A stretch of DNA of 64,000 bases. Origin: UTCHB3 sp964531325. Its GTDB lineage: Bacteria > Bacteroidota > Ignavibacteria > Ignavibacteriales > Ignavibacteriaceae. The DNA lies in contig CAZHCW010000004.1 of NCBI GenBank assembly GCA_964531325.1, positions 155,951 through 219,950 of the forward strand. The letters are read 5' to 3'. The notes under the pieces are model-generated. The model saw nothing but the letters and a program-made list of their open reading frames with translations. It made no database searches and had not been told where the DNA came from. The translations under genes were made by a program, and so were the position numbers. Shown here piece by piece: positions 23,819 to 34,598 of this stretch. The number at the start of each line of letters is the position of its first letter. Position 1 is the first letter of the stretch.

Positions 23819-25450
23819 GTGAAAATTTTTGCATTCTTCGTTTTAATCAGTATCCTTGCTTTTTCTCAATCCGAGCAGCTACCTCCCTCAGCATCAATTT
23901 ATAATTTGTTGAAAAAAACCGCCGCAAGAGGTTTAATTGAGGGATACAACGATATTTTCCTTCCCTTGTCTCTTACCCGAATCAAAAATTATTTAACCGT
24001 CCTCAACAGCAACAGATCAAAACTTGACCCGGTGGAAATTCTTGAGATAGAAAGATTTAAGAGATGGTATCAGTTGGATGAGCAGGTTGATTTTTCAAAA
24101 TTTAACCTGTTAATCGACAGGCATATTCACTTGATTCATTATTCAGATTCTTTGGTGGATATCGGGATTAATCCATCTATTTCTTTGGGGATGAATGCAG
24201 CGGAAATTAAGGGTGAAGGATTCAAGCCGGCGGGTTATATTAGTTATGGGGGGGCACTTCATGTGTCGTTTGGAGAAACTCTTTTTGGTTATCTGACGGT
24301 TTCGAATGGAAATGCATATGGAGATCGTGGAATAAATTCTTTATATAAGCCTGTAAACCAAAGTTTTACATTTATGGAAACAGGTCTAAACCATTTTGAT
24401 GCGGCTCAAGGGGGGCTTTTTTTTGAAAGTGGGATGTTTTCAGTCTCGATTGCAAGACAGCCTCTGACTGTTGGAAATGGATTGATCAATAAAGCAGTTT
24501 TGTCGGGCGAGTCTCAAGCTTTTGACTATATTAATTTTGGAATCGACCACAAGTATTACAACTTTCGCATGATTCATGGATGGCTAACCACCCCTTCATA
24601 TAGAATATTCTCTGATTCAGTGGGAGGATTCATTAAAAACAGGGATCAGAAGTATATTGCCTTAAACCGTTTTGGTTTTTTCCCATTTGGGAATCTGAAT
24701 ATAGGTGTTACTCAGGCTGTAATTTATGCCAATCGTGGAGTTGAAGTTGGGTACCTTAATCCATTCATGTTCCTGGAATCAGCGCAAAGGTCACTCAGTG
24801 ATATTGATAACTCATTCCTCTCATTTGATGTGAGTTACACCCCTTCACCGGGTATTCAGCTAACAGGTAACATCAATTTTGATGACATCAATTTTGAATT
24901 TTTGAATCCTGATAAAATTTCCAATATATCAAATCGTTTTTCATATCAATTGGGCGTTTTCCTAAATCCAGTCTGGTTGAAAAAAGCAGATTTGACGCTG
25001 GAATATTATTTTGTGAGGCCTTACACATACAGTCACTATAGCTACGGCGAAAATCTTGCTTATGTAAATAACAGCGTTGCTTTAGGGGTTGATCTTAAAC
25101 CCAATTCCGACATGTTCAGCATCCGGTTTAATTATACATATTTCCCCGGATTTTCATCCAGGATAACAGCGAACTTCATAAGGCATGGTGAGAATTTTAC
25201 CGACACTGAGGGTCAGATTATTCGTAATGTTGGCGGATCTTTTTTCTACAGTACCAATTATCGATCCACTTCCAATGCACCTTTTCTTGATGGTGAATTT
25301 AAGTATGAAACCCGGATACAAGCCAGTCTTATCTATGAGATTTCGTTTGCATTAAGTTGCGACCTTAACTATACATTTACTCACGGGAATTATGATGAAA
25401 AATTCCCTCCACACTATCTCAATTTTAATCTTCATTTTTTCCCATTCTGA
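23819..25450 (+). CDS. Wzi-like capsule assembly outer-membrane protein
   Basis: A predicted outer-membrane beta-barrel of 543 aa with a short signal peptide (FAFFVLISILAFSQS). The GTG start at 23819 follows the sugar transferase by 3 bases. After a helical N-terminal segment (about 20-100) the sequence becomes a long series of amphipathic strands with dense aromatic residues (GYISYGGALHVSF, FFESGMFSVSIARQ, SVALGVDLKPNS, SIRFNYTYFPGF) and ends with a phenylalanine (HFFPF), the usual last-strand signal. Both the length and context fit Wzi, a lectin-like barrel that anchors capsule; the assignment is moderate. Confidence 0.7.
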   Translation: MKIFAFFVLISILAFSQSEQLPPSASIYNLLKKTAARGLIEGYNDIFLPLSLTRIKNYLTVLNSNRSKLDPVEILEIERFKRWYQLDEQVDFSKFNLLIDRHIHLIHYSDSLVDIGINPSISLGMNAAEIKGEGFKPAGYISYGGALHVSFGETLFGYLTVSNGNAYGDRGINSLYKPVNQSFTFMETGLNHFDAAQGGLFFESGMFSVSIARQPLTVGNGLINKAVLSGESQAFDYINFGIDHKYYNFRMIHGWLTTPSYRIFSDSVGGFIKNRDQKYIALNRFGFFPFGNLNIGVTQAVIYANRGVEVGYLNPFMFLESAQRSLSDIDNSFLSFDVSYTPSPGIQLTGNINFDDINFEFLNPDKISNISNRFSYQLGVFLNPVWLKKADLTLEYYFVRPYTYSHYSYGENLAYVNNSVALGVDLKPNSDMFSIRFNYTYFPGFSSRITANFIRHGENFTDTEGQIIRNVGGSFFYSTNYRSTSNAPFLDGEFKYETRIQASLIYEISFALSCDLNYTFTHGNYDEKFPPHYLNFNLHFFPF

Positions 25451-25486
25451 ACGAACCAGCCTCTGAATTCTTAATTTTTACCCTAT

Positions 25487-25494
25487 TATTTTTG
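25487..25494 (+). promoter_or_regulatory. Bacteroidetes-type -7 box for the C25 protease gene
   Basis: TATTTTTG matches TAnnTTTG and lies 52 bases before the start codon at 25547. A convincing TTTG -33 partner is not at the expected distance. Confidence 0.3.
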
Positions 25495-25546
25495 TTATCT
25501 TCATTTAAATTGTGTAACTGTTAAATTCATTACCCACAAGGCTTGT

Positions 25547-28500
25547 ATGTTTAAAAACTTCACCTTCGCAATAATTTCAATCCTTTTATTAAACGGCACA
25601 ATTAACGCCCAGGGATACAAAGTACTGGAATCTACCGATGATCATGTAATAATATCTTTTGATTTTTCAAACTTTGGAAGTATAAAAGATACTGTAATTT
25701 CGGGGAGAACAATTTCCAGATTCCAGGATGAAGAAATGTATTTTATGACCGATGGATATCCCAGAATTCCTCAGTTTTTTGTTTCTCTGGGGATACCGTC
25801 AAACAGTGATGCAACAGTTGAAGTGGTTTCAATGGATCGAAAACTGGTTAAAACTGCTTTTGTTTTACCCTTTACACTGAGTGATTCAACCATCCTTGAT
25901 ATTTCCAATCTTTATTATGAAAAATCGGTTTACGATAAAAATGCCCTGTATCCGGAAAATCTGGCAAGAATTGAGGGCAAATACAGCTTCAGGTTTTCTA
26001 CTGTTCAACCGGTAATTGTAAGCCCTTTTCAATATAATCCTGTAACGAAAGAGATATTTAAGACAACAAAACTTGTTATAAAGGTAAAACTAAAAAATGT
26101 TGCAGGAAATCAAATTCTGGTTTCCACTCCTGTAAGGGATGAAGCAACTGAGACATTTTTAAAGGCAACTGTTTTAAATTATGACCGGGCAAAAAACTGG
26201 ATAACAGAGAATCAGGAAATTAGTGATGCGAGTACATCGTCAGCTGATCATTGGTATAATCCAAACAAAAAATATTTCAAACTTTATCTGAACCAGCGGG
26301 ATGTTTACAAACTTACTTATGAAGAACTTCAGGCCGCCGGTTTGCCAACAACTACGGGGGTGAGAACCGAGAAATTGCAGATATTTTCTCCGTCGGGTGA
26401 AATCCCGTTAAAAATTTTTAGCAGCAGTGATAGATTTGGCCCGGGTGACTATATCATATTTGTGGGTGACAGTGTTGCTGCGTCACCATACACAATGCAA
26501 AATCTTTATAACAAAACCAATATCTTCTGGTTATCTTACGAAGCAGATTCTACCGGGTTGAGGTATAATACTAAAACGGGTTTCCCAACTGTATCCCAGC
26601 CTGAAGTAAACACGGTAAAAGCCAGAATTCGTTGGGAGTCTGATCAGATATATGAAAGGTTGGGTTGGGCACCCAACGAAAAACGGGATTACTGGTATTG
26701 GAAAAAATTGACGGCAAAAAATTATCAACCTGAGATTGCCTACACCCACAGATTTGATGCCCCACCAAACATCAGTGGTGATATTCGTTATTTCAGGGTT
26801 CGTGTAAATCTTCACGGGCTTACAACCACCGTAGTGCCCTGCAATTATGTTCACAGTGTCAGATTCATCCTTAATGGTAAATTGATTGGTAAAAGAAAAT
26901 GGAATGGCCAGGAATCATTTACATTTGATTCAACTTATCAGTCAGTCTCAGATTCCATTTTAATCGTGTTTCAGGGCAATGAACTAAGGGTGGAACTTGA
27001 TGGTGATGTTTGCACAGTGGGTGGTAGTGATGAAGTAAGGCTTAACTGGATTGAATTTGAATATTACCGGCTAAACAGAACTAACGGGAATCATTACTTT
27101 TTTAAGAGTCCTGATGGTTATAATACAAATGTAAGATACTACATGTGGCAGTGGACTTCCCCAACAATGCATGTTTATGTACCGGTAAAAAATGTTGTTT
27201 ATGTAAATAATCGGGTTACGGGACCACCCGCCGGTCTGGCATTGTTTCAGGATAGCGTGTACACTACCACAGAGTATTTTTGTGTCGATTCTTTATATGG
27301 CAAATCTGTTGACTCGATTAGAGCTGATGTCCCATCAAGACTTCGGGATATGGCAAACGGTGCCGATTATATTATTATAACACATCCAAAATTCAAGAGT
27401 GTTGCTGAAAGACTTGCTGCATACAGAAGCAGCAGACCAATTGGCAACGGAGCAACACCTCCCAGAGTTTTTATTGCCGATGTTCTTGAAATTTATGATG
27501 AATTTTCGTATGGTTTAATGGATCCTTATGCAATCAGAGATTTTCTTGCATTTGCTTTTAATTCATTTGTGAGACCCGCACCTCTATATGTAACACTTAT
27601 AGGGGATATGAGTTATGATTACAGAAAAATATTGCCTGAAAGCAGAGAAAATTACATCCCGTCGATACCATTCCACTCTTATCAGTATGGTCAATCAGCC
27701 AGCGATAACGGATTTGTAGCTGTTACCGGGAATGGTGTTACCCCTGACATGGCATTATCGAGAATATCTATCGAAACAGTTGAAGAGGGGATGACATTTT
27801 TGGATAAACTTGAAGCATATCCGGCGGATAATGGAAAAAAATGGCGCGAGACTGTGATGTTGTTATCCTCGGGGATTGATGCCAACGATGAACTCCAGTT
27901 TGGATTTAACCGTGAATCACTTAAGTTAAAAACCAATTTCCTTGATCCGTTGGGTTATGACGCTTCGGTGGTTATTCGATTCCCAAACAACACCACAGAG
28001 TTACCGTATCAAGGTTCAACACCTGAGATAAAAAATGCTTTCGACAAGGGTGCTTCATTAGCAAATTATTATGGTCACGGTGGCGGTTACCAATGGGATT
28101 TAACTTTTCTGAATAACGATATCTATACTCTTAATAATGGAGGCAGGTTGCCTCTTATTATAAGCGTTACATGTTATACAGCCCATTTTGACAATCAGGA
28201 TGTATTTGGAGAACAGTTTGTCAAAATCCCGAATAAAGGAGCAATTGGATTTTTTGGCAGTTCGGGACTTACACTCTGGCAAATAGGTACCTATTATAAC
28301 AGTCTCTTTTTTGATGAAGTTTTTAATTTGCAAAACACAATCTCCGGGAAGGCGATTCTTGCTTCAAAGGTGAGAACTCCTCCGGTTGGATATTATATCA
28401 ACCAGATTGCACTTTTAACCTATCTGGGTGAACCCGGTTTGGAAATTGTACTTCCGAAAAAACCCGATTTTGTGCTTGAGAACAGCGATTTGAGGTTTTT

Positions 28501-31297
28501 AACCACAAATCCTCTCGTGGATGATACGGTTAAAATCCAACTTACAATGTCAAACTTTGGAATAAGAACCAACGACAGCGTTACTGTAAAACTTCGCTTT
28601 TCTTCACAAGATACTTCAGGGATTGTTGCAACCAAACGAGTTCCGGGGTTTGGAAATAACGATTCAACCGAATTTATCTGGATTCCGAAGAAAAGTGGAT
28701 TGATAACCCTCACCGCCGAAATTAATGATGACAATCTTGTACCCGAAGATGATCATTCGGATAATATTGCTTCTGGTGTAATCGCCGTTTTTAATATTTC
28801 GGATCCGAGTATTATATCACCTGAAGATGGTTTTACATCCGTGACGACACCTGAAATTAAAATTTCTGATATTGGCTACTACATAAATCGGAGTTTTAAT
28901 TATCAGGTTGAGTTCGACACATCCTTCTCGTTTGCGTCACCACTCGTGAATAGTGGTAACCTGACCGGAACTGATGGATTACTAACTTACAAAAATACAA
29001 CCCTTAACCCGGGCAGGTTTTTTTGGAGGTCGAGAATTGTGGATGGTAACAATCTGGGCAGGTGGTCATCAACACGAACTTTTAATACTATCGATTCACC
29101 AATTGAAGGATTTACATACTCCGGCACACAACTGCGACTTTTTGAAACAGAAAATGTGAATTTTTCAAATCAGTTAAACGGGCTGATTCTCAACACATCA
29201 CTTAACATACCGAAACCTCAGCTTTCGAGATTAAAGTATAAAATAAATCTTGCTTCAGTTACTGAATTGGACAGTCTTGCTTTAAATTGTATTACAAGTG
29301 ATGGAACCTACTATTATTTGGCTGATTATTGGTTCAGTGCTTTTCAGAAAAATCCCGAGGGTAAAACGGAGATTCATATAGTGGGCACAGGGAACAATGG
29401 CACAACCCGCGGCGCATATTATGGAGTTGTTCCAAACTTTTTTGAACAAATCCGTTTACAATTTGCAACGATAAAGGATAAAATCTACATCCCACAAGAA
29501 AGCCCGGCGTACCTTCTAAGACTAATTCCCTCAACGGGCGAAATGGATACCGTAATGATTCCTGACAGCCTGATTGATCTTGAGACTGCGAGACCCAAAA
29601 ATGGTAAATTTCTAATTTCATCAAATGGAAGTAAACTTTATAATCTTGCAATCAAAAATCTTCAAGGTAAAAATGTTTATACTCTAAGAGTATTTGAATC
29701 GGAAAACAACTTTGCATTGGAAAGAGAGTATATCTATTCAACGCTCGAATCTTACCCCGATGTCTGGATTGGCGGATTTTTTGTGGTTGATGACATTCTA
29801 TATGTATCAGAAAATTATAATTCAGGCTTCATGAGTGCATTCAAAATCAGTGACGGTACATATCTCGGAGAGTGGATTACTGTTTTACCGGGAACCGGAT
29901 TACTAAAACAATTTTCATCCTGGTATTATGATGCCACAAGAGATGAAGTAGTGGCTGCCAATTATATTCGCGGAAGTAATCTTGTTAGAGGTATCGGCGT
30001 GTTTTCCGGTTATTATTATGACTCCCAAGGGCATGTAACATCAACTGAGGTTGGGCCGGCAAGAGATTGGAAGAATTTTACCTATGATATTGTTGGTGGA
30101 ACGGCTTCATCCAAATTTTCTGCCTCAGTGGCCGGATTTAACAGTCAGACTCTGAAATGGGATACACTGGCTGTAAATGTGCCGTCCCCGTATTCGCTTA
30201 ATCAGGTGGATGAGTCGGTATATCCAAAACTAAAAGCATTTTTCACTTTTACAGATTCTTCACTATCAGCCACAAATCCGATTTATCTTAAAAAAGTGGC
30301 TTTTGAAGCTTCGACTGGTCTTCCGGAAATTACGATTTCAAACAATGATTTTTCGTTCGCCCCCGACAGTCTGATGCAGGGCTTTGATATAAATATCGAC
30401 TTGAAAGTAACCAATGTTGGGAAGGTTGATTCCGATAGTTGTACTGTGCAGTTTTATCTCGGTGCGGCAAATGAACCATTTTACACGACAAAAATTAAGA
30501 TCCCTGCCGACACATTTTACACAGTGAAACATACAATCAACACTTCAAAAATTATATTTCACAACAAGATAAAAGCAGTTGTAACCATGGATGGTACAGA
30601 GATGTACACTTTTAATAATCTTGGTGCAGACAGTTTTTATGTTGCCAGAGATACCGTTAAACCCGATTTTAAGTTAACTTTTGATGGAAAGGAAATCATT
30701 AACGGCGATATCATAGCCAACAGTCCTTTGATTGAGATTACTCTCACAGACAACAGTCCATTGCCATTGGATACCACAAGATTAAGTATCGTACACAATG
30801 GCAAGCCTATCGGTTTTATGAAAGACAGTGTTCATTTCTCCTACACGCCATATCCAAACTCTAAATTGTATGTCAGCTGGAAACCTGTGTTTAAAGAAGG
30901 GAAACAAACTCTGGAGGTGTTCACCAAAGATGCTTCCGACATTCCTTACAGTAGTGTGGCACAGAAATATCAGTTTTTTGTTTTTGACAAGGATGCAATC
31001 GAGCGGATTTACAATTATCCCAATCCATTTACAGATGAAACCTGGTTCACCTATGAACTAAGAGGTAACACACTGCCGGATGAGGTTAAAATTAAAATAT
31101 TTACCATTGCCGGAAGGCTGATAAAGGAAATTGAGATACCGTCTGCCATGATGCAAATCGGGTTAAATAAAATTTATTGGGATGGCAAGGATGCTGATGG
31201 TGATGAAATAGCAAACGGTGTTTATCTTTATAAGCTGATTACAAAGTATAAAGACAAAACAAAAACCACAATTGAAAAAATAGCCAAGGTTAAATAG
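25547..31297 (+). CDS. Giant secreted C25 (gingipain-family) cysteine peptidase, PorU-like
   Basis: A 1916-residue exported protein with signal peptide (residues 1-21, ending INAQ). A propeptide-like region (about 22-500) precedes the C25 domain (about 590-960). Catalytic H844 lies in YYGHGGGYQW and C876 in SVTCYTAHF, the roughly 32-residue spacing seen in gingipains; the preceding strand GDMSYDYRK and the partner NGVTPDMALSRI are also typical. CARDB-like beta domains follow (about 970-1085 and 1590-1700), one with SDNIAS. The last 96 residues (NYPNPFTDETWF, IFTIAGRLIKEIE, DADGDEIANGVYLY) form a FlgD-like/T9SS sorting tail. PorU, the T9SS sortase, is a shorter C25 protein usually next to porV; porV is absent here, so this may be PorU or an ordinary secreted protease. 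Confidence 0.8.
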   Translation: MFKNFTFAIISILLLNGTINAQGYKVLESTDDHVIISFDFSNFGSIKDTVISGRTISRFQDEEMYFMTDGYPRIPQFFVSLGIPSNSDATVEVVSMDRKLVKTAFVLPFTLSDSTILDISNLYYEKSVYDKNALYPENLARIEGKYSFRFSTVQPVIVSPFQYNPVTKEIFKTTKLVIKVKLKNVAGNQILVSTPVRDEATETFLKATVLNYDRAKNWITENQEISDASTSSADHWYNPNKKYFKLYLNQRDVYKLTYEELQAAGLPTTTGVRTEKLQIFSPSGEIPLKIFSSSDRFGPGDYIIFVGDSVAASPYTMQNLYNKTNIFWLSYEADSTGLRYNTKTGFPTVSQPEVNTVKARIRWESDQIYERLGWAPNEKRDYWYWKKLTAKNYQPEIAYTHRFDAPPNISGDIRYFRVRVNLHGLTTTVVPCNYVHSVRFILNGKLIGKRKWNGQESFTFDSTYQSVSDSILIVFQGNELRVELDGDVCTVGGSDEVRLNWIEFEYYRLNRTNGNHYFFKSPDGYNTNVRYYMWQWTSPTMHVYVPVKNVVYVNNRVTGPPAGLALFQDSVYTTTEYFCVDSLYGKSVDSIRADVPSRLRDMANGADYIIITHPKFKSVAERLAAYRSSRPIGNGATPPRVFIADVLEIYDEFSYGLMDPYAIRDFLAFAFNSFVRPAPLYVTLIGDMSYDYRKILPESRENYIPSIPFHSYQYGQSASDNGFVAVTGNGVTPDMALSRISIETVEEGMTFLDKLEAYPADNGKKWRETVMLLSSGIDANDELQFGFNRESLKLKTNFLDPLGYDASVVIRFPNNTTELPYQGSTPEIKNAFDKGASLANYYGHGGGYQWDLTFLNNDIYTLNNGGRLPLIISVTCYTAHFDNQDVFGEQFVKIPNKGAIGFFGSSGLTLWQIGTYYNSLFFDEVFNLQNTISGKAILASKVRTPPVGYYINQIALLTYLGEPGLEIVLPKKPDFVLENSDLRFLTTNPLVDDTVKIQLTMSNFGIRTNDSVTVKLRFSSQDTSGIVATKRVPGFGNNDSTEFIWIPKKSGLITLTAEINDDNLVPEDDHSDNIASGVIAVFNISDPSIISPEDGFTSVTTPEIKISDIGYYINRSFNYQVEFDTSFSFASPLVNSGNLTGTDGLLTYKNTTLNPGRFFWRSRIVDGNNLGRWSSTRTFNTIDSPIEGFTYSGTQLRLFETENVNFSNQLNGLILNTSLNIPKPQLSRLKYKINLASVTELDSLALNCITSDGTYYYLADYWFSAFQKNPEGKTEIHIVGTGNNGTTRGAYYGVVPNFFEQIRLQFATIKDKIYIPQESPAYLLRLIPSTGEMDTVMIPDSLIDLETARPKNGKFLISSNGSKLYNLAIKNLQGKNVYTLRVFESENNFALEREYIYSTLESYPDVWIGGFFVVDDILYVSENYNSGFMSAFKISDGTYLGEWITVLPGTGLLKQFSSWYYDATRDEVVAANYIRGSNLVRGIGVFSGYYYDSQGHVTSTEVGPARDWKNFTYDIVGGTASSKFSASVAGFNSQTLKWDTLAVNVPSPYSLNQVDESVYPKLKAFFTFTDSSLSATNPIYLKKVAFEASTGLPEITISNNDFSFAPDSLMQGFDINIDLKVTNVGKVDSDSCTVQFYLGAANEPFYTTKIKIPADTFYTVKHTINTSKIIFHNKIKAVVTMDGTEMYTFNNLGADSFYVARDTVKPDFKLTFDGKEIINGDIIANSPLIEITLTDNSPLPLDTTRLSIVHNGKPIGFMKDSVHFSYTPYPNSKLYVSWKPVFKEGKQTLEVFTKDASDIPYSSVAQKYQFFVFDKDAIERIYNYPNPFTDETWFTYELRGNTLPDEVKIKIFTIAGRLIKEIEIPSAMMQIGLNKIYWDGKDADGDEIANGVYLYKLITKYKDKTKTTIEKIAKVK

Positions 31298-31325
31298 CCG
31301 GATAATAAGAGTTATTTTTCTAAAA

Positions 31326-31353
31326 AAACGCAAAAATATTTTTTTATGCGTTT
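31326..31353. terminator. Possible terminator hairpin after the C25 protease gene
   Basis: AAACGCA (31326-31332) pairs with TGCGTTT (31347-31353), extended by A/T pairing in the loop. It lies about 30 bases after the stop codon. The T-run after the stem is short on the plus strand, so termination strength is doubtful. Confidence 0.45.
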
Positions 31354-31427
31354 AAGAGTTTTCCATATAGATAAAGTTTTTTATTTTATTGAATGTAGTT
31401 TATTATTTTTTTAATACAGGATAGCCC

Positions 31428-33263
31428 ATGTGTGGAATTGTTGGATACATAGGTAACAGAAGTTGTGTACCGGTTATTGTTGAAGGGTTGAAACGACTTG
31501 AATATAGAGGATATGACTCCGCCGGTATCGGCGTGGTTCGTGATGGTAAAATAGAAATTACCAAGATTAAGGGAAAAGTCGCCGAACTTCAAGCAGCCAT
31601 AGACAAAAGCGGGATCGATTCGAATCTCGGAATAGGTCACACCCGTTGGGCAACCCACGGCGAACCAAATGAGGTTAATGCCCACCCACATGCCAACAAC
31701 GACAACAGCCTTGTGCTTATCCACAATGGAATAATTGAAAACTACTCAACCCTTAAAACAGGGTTAAAAAAACTTGGTTATACCTTCAAGAGTGCTACAG
31801 ATACTGAAGTGCTCGCTCATCTGTTTGATACCTTTTTAAAGGAGGGATACACTTTATTTGAAGCCGTAAGGAGGGGTTTAAATGAAGTGGAAGGAACATA
31901 CGGTATAGCAGTTTTATCCACCGCCGAACCTGATAGAATAATTGCTGCAAAAAAGGGTTCACCATTGGTTCTCGGAATCGGTCTTGGTGAAAATTTTGTG
32001 GCTTCTGATGTAGCGGCGATTCTGCAACACACTAAACAAGTGGTTTACCTTGAGGATGGTGAGATAGCAGAGGTTTTTAAAGACCATTATCTCACAAAAA
32101 TGATCGCAAATGAAGAGGAAGTGAACAAGGTTGTTCATCAGATTGAAATGACTCTTGATGAGATAGATAAAGCGGGATATCCCACTTTTATGCTCAAAGA
32201 GATTATGGAACAGCCTGAATCCCTGAAAAATTCGATCAGAGGCAGATTATTAATGGACACCGGTGATGTAAAACTTGGTGGACTTGAAAATGTTCTCGAT
32301 CATCTTCTCTATGTAAAGCGGATAATGATAATAGCATGTGGAACCTCATGGCATTCTGCTCTGGTAGGGAAATATATGTTTGAGACTGTTCTCAGAATTC
32401 CCACAGAAGTTGAATACGCCAGTGAATTCAGATATCGGAATCCGATTGTTGGTCCAGGTGATGCAGTATTTTTTATATCGCAATCGGGTGAAACTGCCGA
32501 TACTCTTGCAGCTCTTAAAGAAGCCAAGAGGCGGGGTGCACTCTGTTTGGGTATATGTAATGTCGTTGGCAGTTCAATTGCCCGTGAAAGCCACTCGGGA
32601 GTGTATGTGCATGCCGGTCCCGAGATAGGTGTTGCTTCCACAAAGGCATTCACTTCACAACTTGTCGTTTTGGCTCTTATCACCATTCTTCTTGGTAGAA
32701 GAAAAGGGATGACGGAAGCCGAAGGGGTTGAACTCGTAACGGAATTTAAAAAGATTCCCGACTATGCACGGGAGATATTAAAACAAAATTCACTTATAGA
32801 AGAAATAGCTGAACAATTCAAAAATGCCACAAACTTCCTCTATCTGGGGAGAGGGTACAACTTCCCCGTGGCATTGGAGGGCGCTCTGAAGTTGAAAGAA
32901 ATTTCATACATTCACGCAGAAGGTTACCCCGCGGCTGAAATGAAGCACGGTCCAATTGCATTGGTCGACGAAAATATGCCAGTGGTATTCATTGCGCCTA
33001 AAGATGCTACTTATGATAAAATTGTAAGTAATATCGAAGAGATAAAGGCACGCAAAGGCAAAGTAATTGCTATAGCGACTACCAATGATAATCAGATTGA
33101 TAATCTCGCTGATTACTCCATAAAGATACCTACGACAAGATCGATCCTGATGCCAATTCTTACTGTTATTCCGCTTCAACTGCTGGCTTACCACATTGCG
33201 ATGAAAAAGGGCTTAAATGTGGACCAACCACGAAATCTAGCTAAAAGCGTAACAGTTGAATAA
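31428..33263 (+). CDS. glmS: Glutamine-fructose-6-phosphate aminotransferase (isomerizing)
   Basis: Makes glucosamine-6-phosphate for peptidoglycan and other amino sugars (611 aa, full length). After Met removal the N-terminal Cys is the glutaminase nucleophile (CGIVGYIG), with LEYRGYDSAGI and GHTRWATHG following. The C-terminal half has two SIS domains with CGTSWHSALVGKY, FISQSGETADTLAAL and the terminal LAKSVTVE that closes the active site. AGGAT precedes the ATG by about 7 bases. No glmS ribozyme-like leader was recognised. The GTPase gene starts 15 bases after the stop. Confidence 0.97.
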   Translation: MCGIVGYIGNRSCVPVIVEGLKRLEYRGYDSAGIGVVRDGKIEITKIKGKVAELQAAIDKSGIDSNLGIGHTRWATHGEPNEVNAHPHANNDNSLVLIHNGIIENYSTLKTGLKKLGYTFKSATDTEVLAHLFDTFLKEGYTLFEAVRRGLNEVEGTYGIAVLSTAEPDRIIAAKKGSPLVLGIGLGENFVASDVAAILQHTKQVVYLEDGEIAEVFKDHYLTKMIANEEEVNKVVHQIEMTLDEIDKAGYPTFMLKEIMEQPESLKNSIRGRLLMDTGDVKLGGLENVLDHLLYVKRIMIIACGTSWHSALVGKYMFETVLRIPTEVEYASEFRYRNPIVGPGDAVFFISQSGETADTLAALKEAKRRGALCLGICNVVGSSIARESHSGVYVHAGPEIGVASTKAFTSQLVVLALITILLGRRKGMTEAEGVELVTEFKKIPDYAREILKQNSLIEEIAEQFKNATNFLYLGRGYNFPVALEGALKLKEISYIHAEGYPAAEMKHGPIALVDENMPVVFIAPKDATYDKIVSNIEEIKARKGKVIAIATTNDNQIDNLADYSIKIPTTRSILMPILTVIPLQLLAYHIAMKKGLNVDQPRNLAKSVTVE

Positions 33264-33278
33264 CAAAACGGAGAATCT

Positions 33279-34598
33279 ATGGAGCGGAAAAACATCCTTA
33301 TTATGGGAGCCGCAGGAAGAGACTTTCACAACTTTAACACATTCTTTAGGGATAAAGAAGAGTATAATGTAAAAGCATTTACAGCAACTCAGATCCCTAA
33401 TATCTTCGGGAGAAAATATCCTGCCTCACTCGCAGGGAAATTATATCCTGACGGTATTATGATTTATGATGAGAAAGACCTCTCCAAACTTATAAAAGAG
33501 ATGCAGATTGACGAAGTCTATTTCTCTTATTCTGATGTACCCTACAACTATGTAATGAACAAATCTGCCGAAGTTAACGCCGCCGGCGCATCCTTCACTC
33601 TTATCGGAACCAAACAGACAATGATAAAATCATCCAAACCGGTGATCGCCATTGTTGCTGTGCGTACCGGTAGTGGTAAATCCCAAACCTCAAGAAAAGT
33701 TGCTGATCTCTTAAGAGCAGCCGGTAAAAAAGTTGTCTCAGTAAGACATCCAATGCCCTATGGCGATCTTGAGAAACAAAGAGTACAAAGATTTGGCACA
33801 ATCGAAGATCTTAAACTTCATGAGTGTACAATCGAGGAGATCGAAGAGTATGAACCACATGTAGCTTCAGGTGGTGTAATTTATGCAGGTGTTGATTACG
33901 GCGACATCCTTGCAGCAGCAGAAAAAGAAGCTGATGTTATCATTTGGGATGGTGGAAACAACGATTTTTCGTTCTACAAACCTGATCTTACAATTACAGT
34001 GGCTGATCCACTTAGACCGGGTCACGAATCAACATATTACCCCGGTAATGTTAATATTCGTCTCGCTGATGTAGTGGTTATAAATAAAATTGATTCTGCT
34101 ACACCGGAAAATGTTTTGGCAGTCAGAAATTATGTAAGAACGGTAAACCCAACCGCTCAGATCATCGATGGTGCATCACCTATTACAGTTGATAAACCTG
34201 AACTGATTAAAGGCAAAAGAGTTCTTGTTGTTGAAGATGGCCCAACACTCACACATGGTGAGATGGAATTTGGTGCCGGAACTGTAGCAGCAATGAATTA
34301 TGGTGCAGCCGAGCTTATTGATCCAAGACCATGGACAGTAAAATCGATTACCGACACTTATGTAAAATATCCAAAGATTGGCGTGTTGCTCCCTGCAATG
34401 GGATATGGTGATGCTCAGGTTAAAGATCTCGAAGATACGATTAATGCCTGTGATTGCGACAGTGTTGTAATCGGAACACCTATTGATCTTGGCAGAATTC
34501 TGAAACTTAACAAACCTTCCACAAGAGTTGGTTATGATCTTCAGGAAATCGGTTCTGTAACCCTTGAAAAAATACTGAGAGAAAAAGGACTTCTATGA
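33279..34598 (+). CDS. P-loop GTPase of the cyclic 2,3-diphosphoglycerate synthetase-like family
   Basis: A 439-residue protein with a Rossmann-like N-terminal domain (1-120; NILIMGAAGRDFHNFN), a P-loop domain (P-loop VRTGSGKSQ with G131 to S135, WDGGNNDF 223-230, and a G4-like NKID at 269-272), and a C-terminal domain from about 310 (ALTHGEM-like TLTHGEMEFG, GVLLPAMGYG). Databases often label such proteins cyclic 2,3-diphosphoglycerate synthetase or 'predicted GTPase', but the role in bacteria is not established as far as I know. It is translationally coupled to carbamate kinase (ATGA overlap), and ornithine carbamoyltransferase follows, so a role in carbamoyl-phosphate metabolism is likely. 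GGAG precedes the ATG. Confidence 0.8.
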   Translation: MERKNILIMGAAGRDFHNFNTFFRDKEEYNVKAFTATQIPNIFGRKYPASLAGKLYPDGIMIYDEKDLSKLIKEMQIDEVYFSYSDVPYNYVMNKSAEVNAAGASFTLIGTKQTMIKSSKPVIAIVAVRTGSGKSQTSRKVADLLRAAGKKVVSVRHPMPYGDLEKQRVQRFGTIEDLKLHECTIEEIEEYEPHVASGGVIYAGVDYGDILAAAEKEADVIIWDGGNNDFSFYKPDLTITVADPLRPGHESTYYPGNVNIRLADVVVINKIDSATPENVLAVRNYVRTVNPTAQIIDGASPITVDKPELIKGKRVLVVEDGPTLTHGEMEFGAGTVAAMNYGAAELIDPRPWTVKSITDTYVKYPKIGVLLPAMGYGDAQVKDLEDTINACDCDSVVIGTPIDLGRILKLNKPSTRVGYDLQEIGSVTLEKILREKGLL

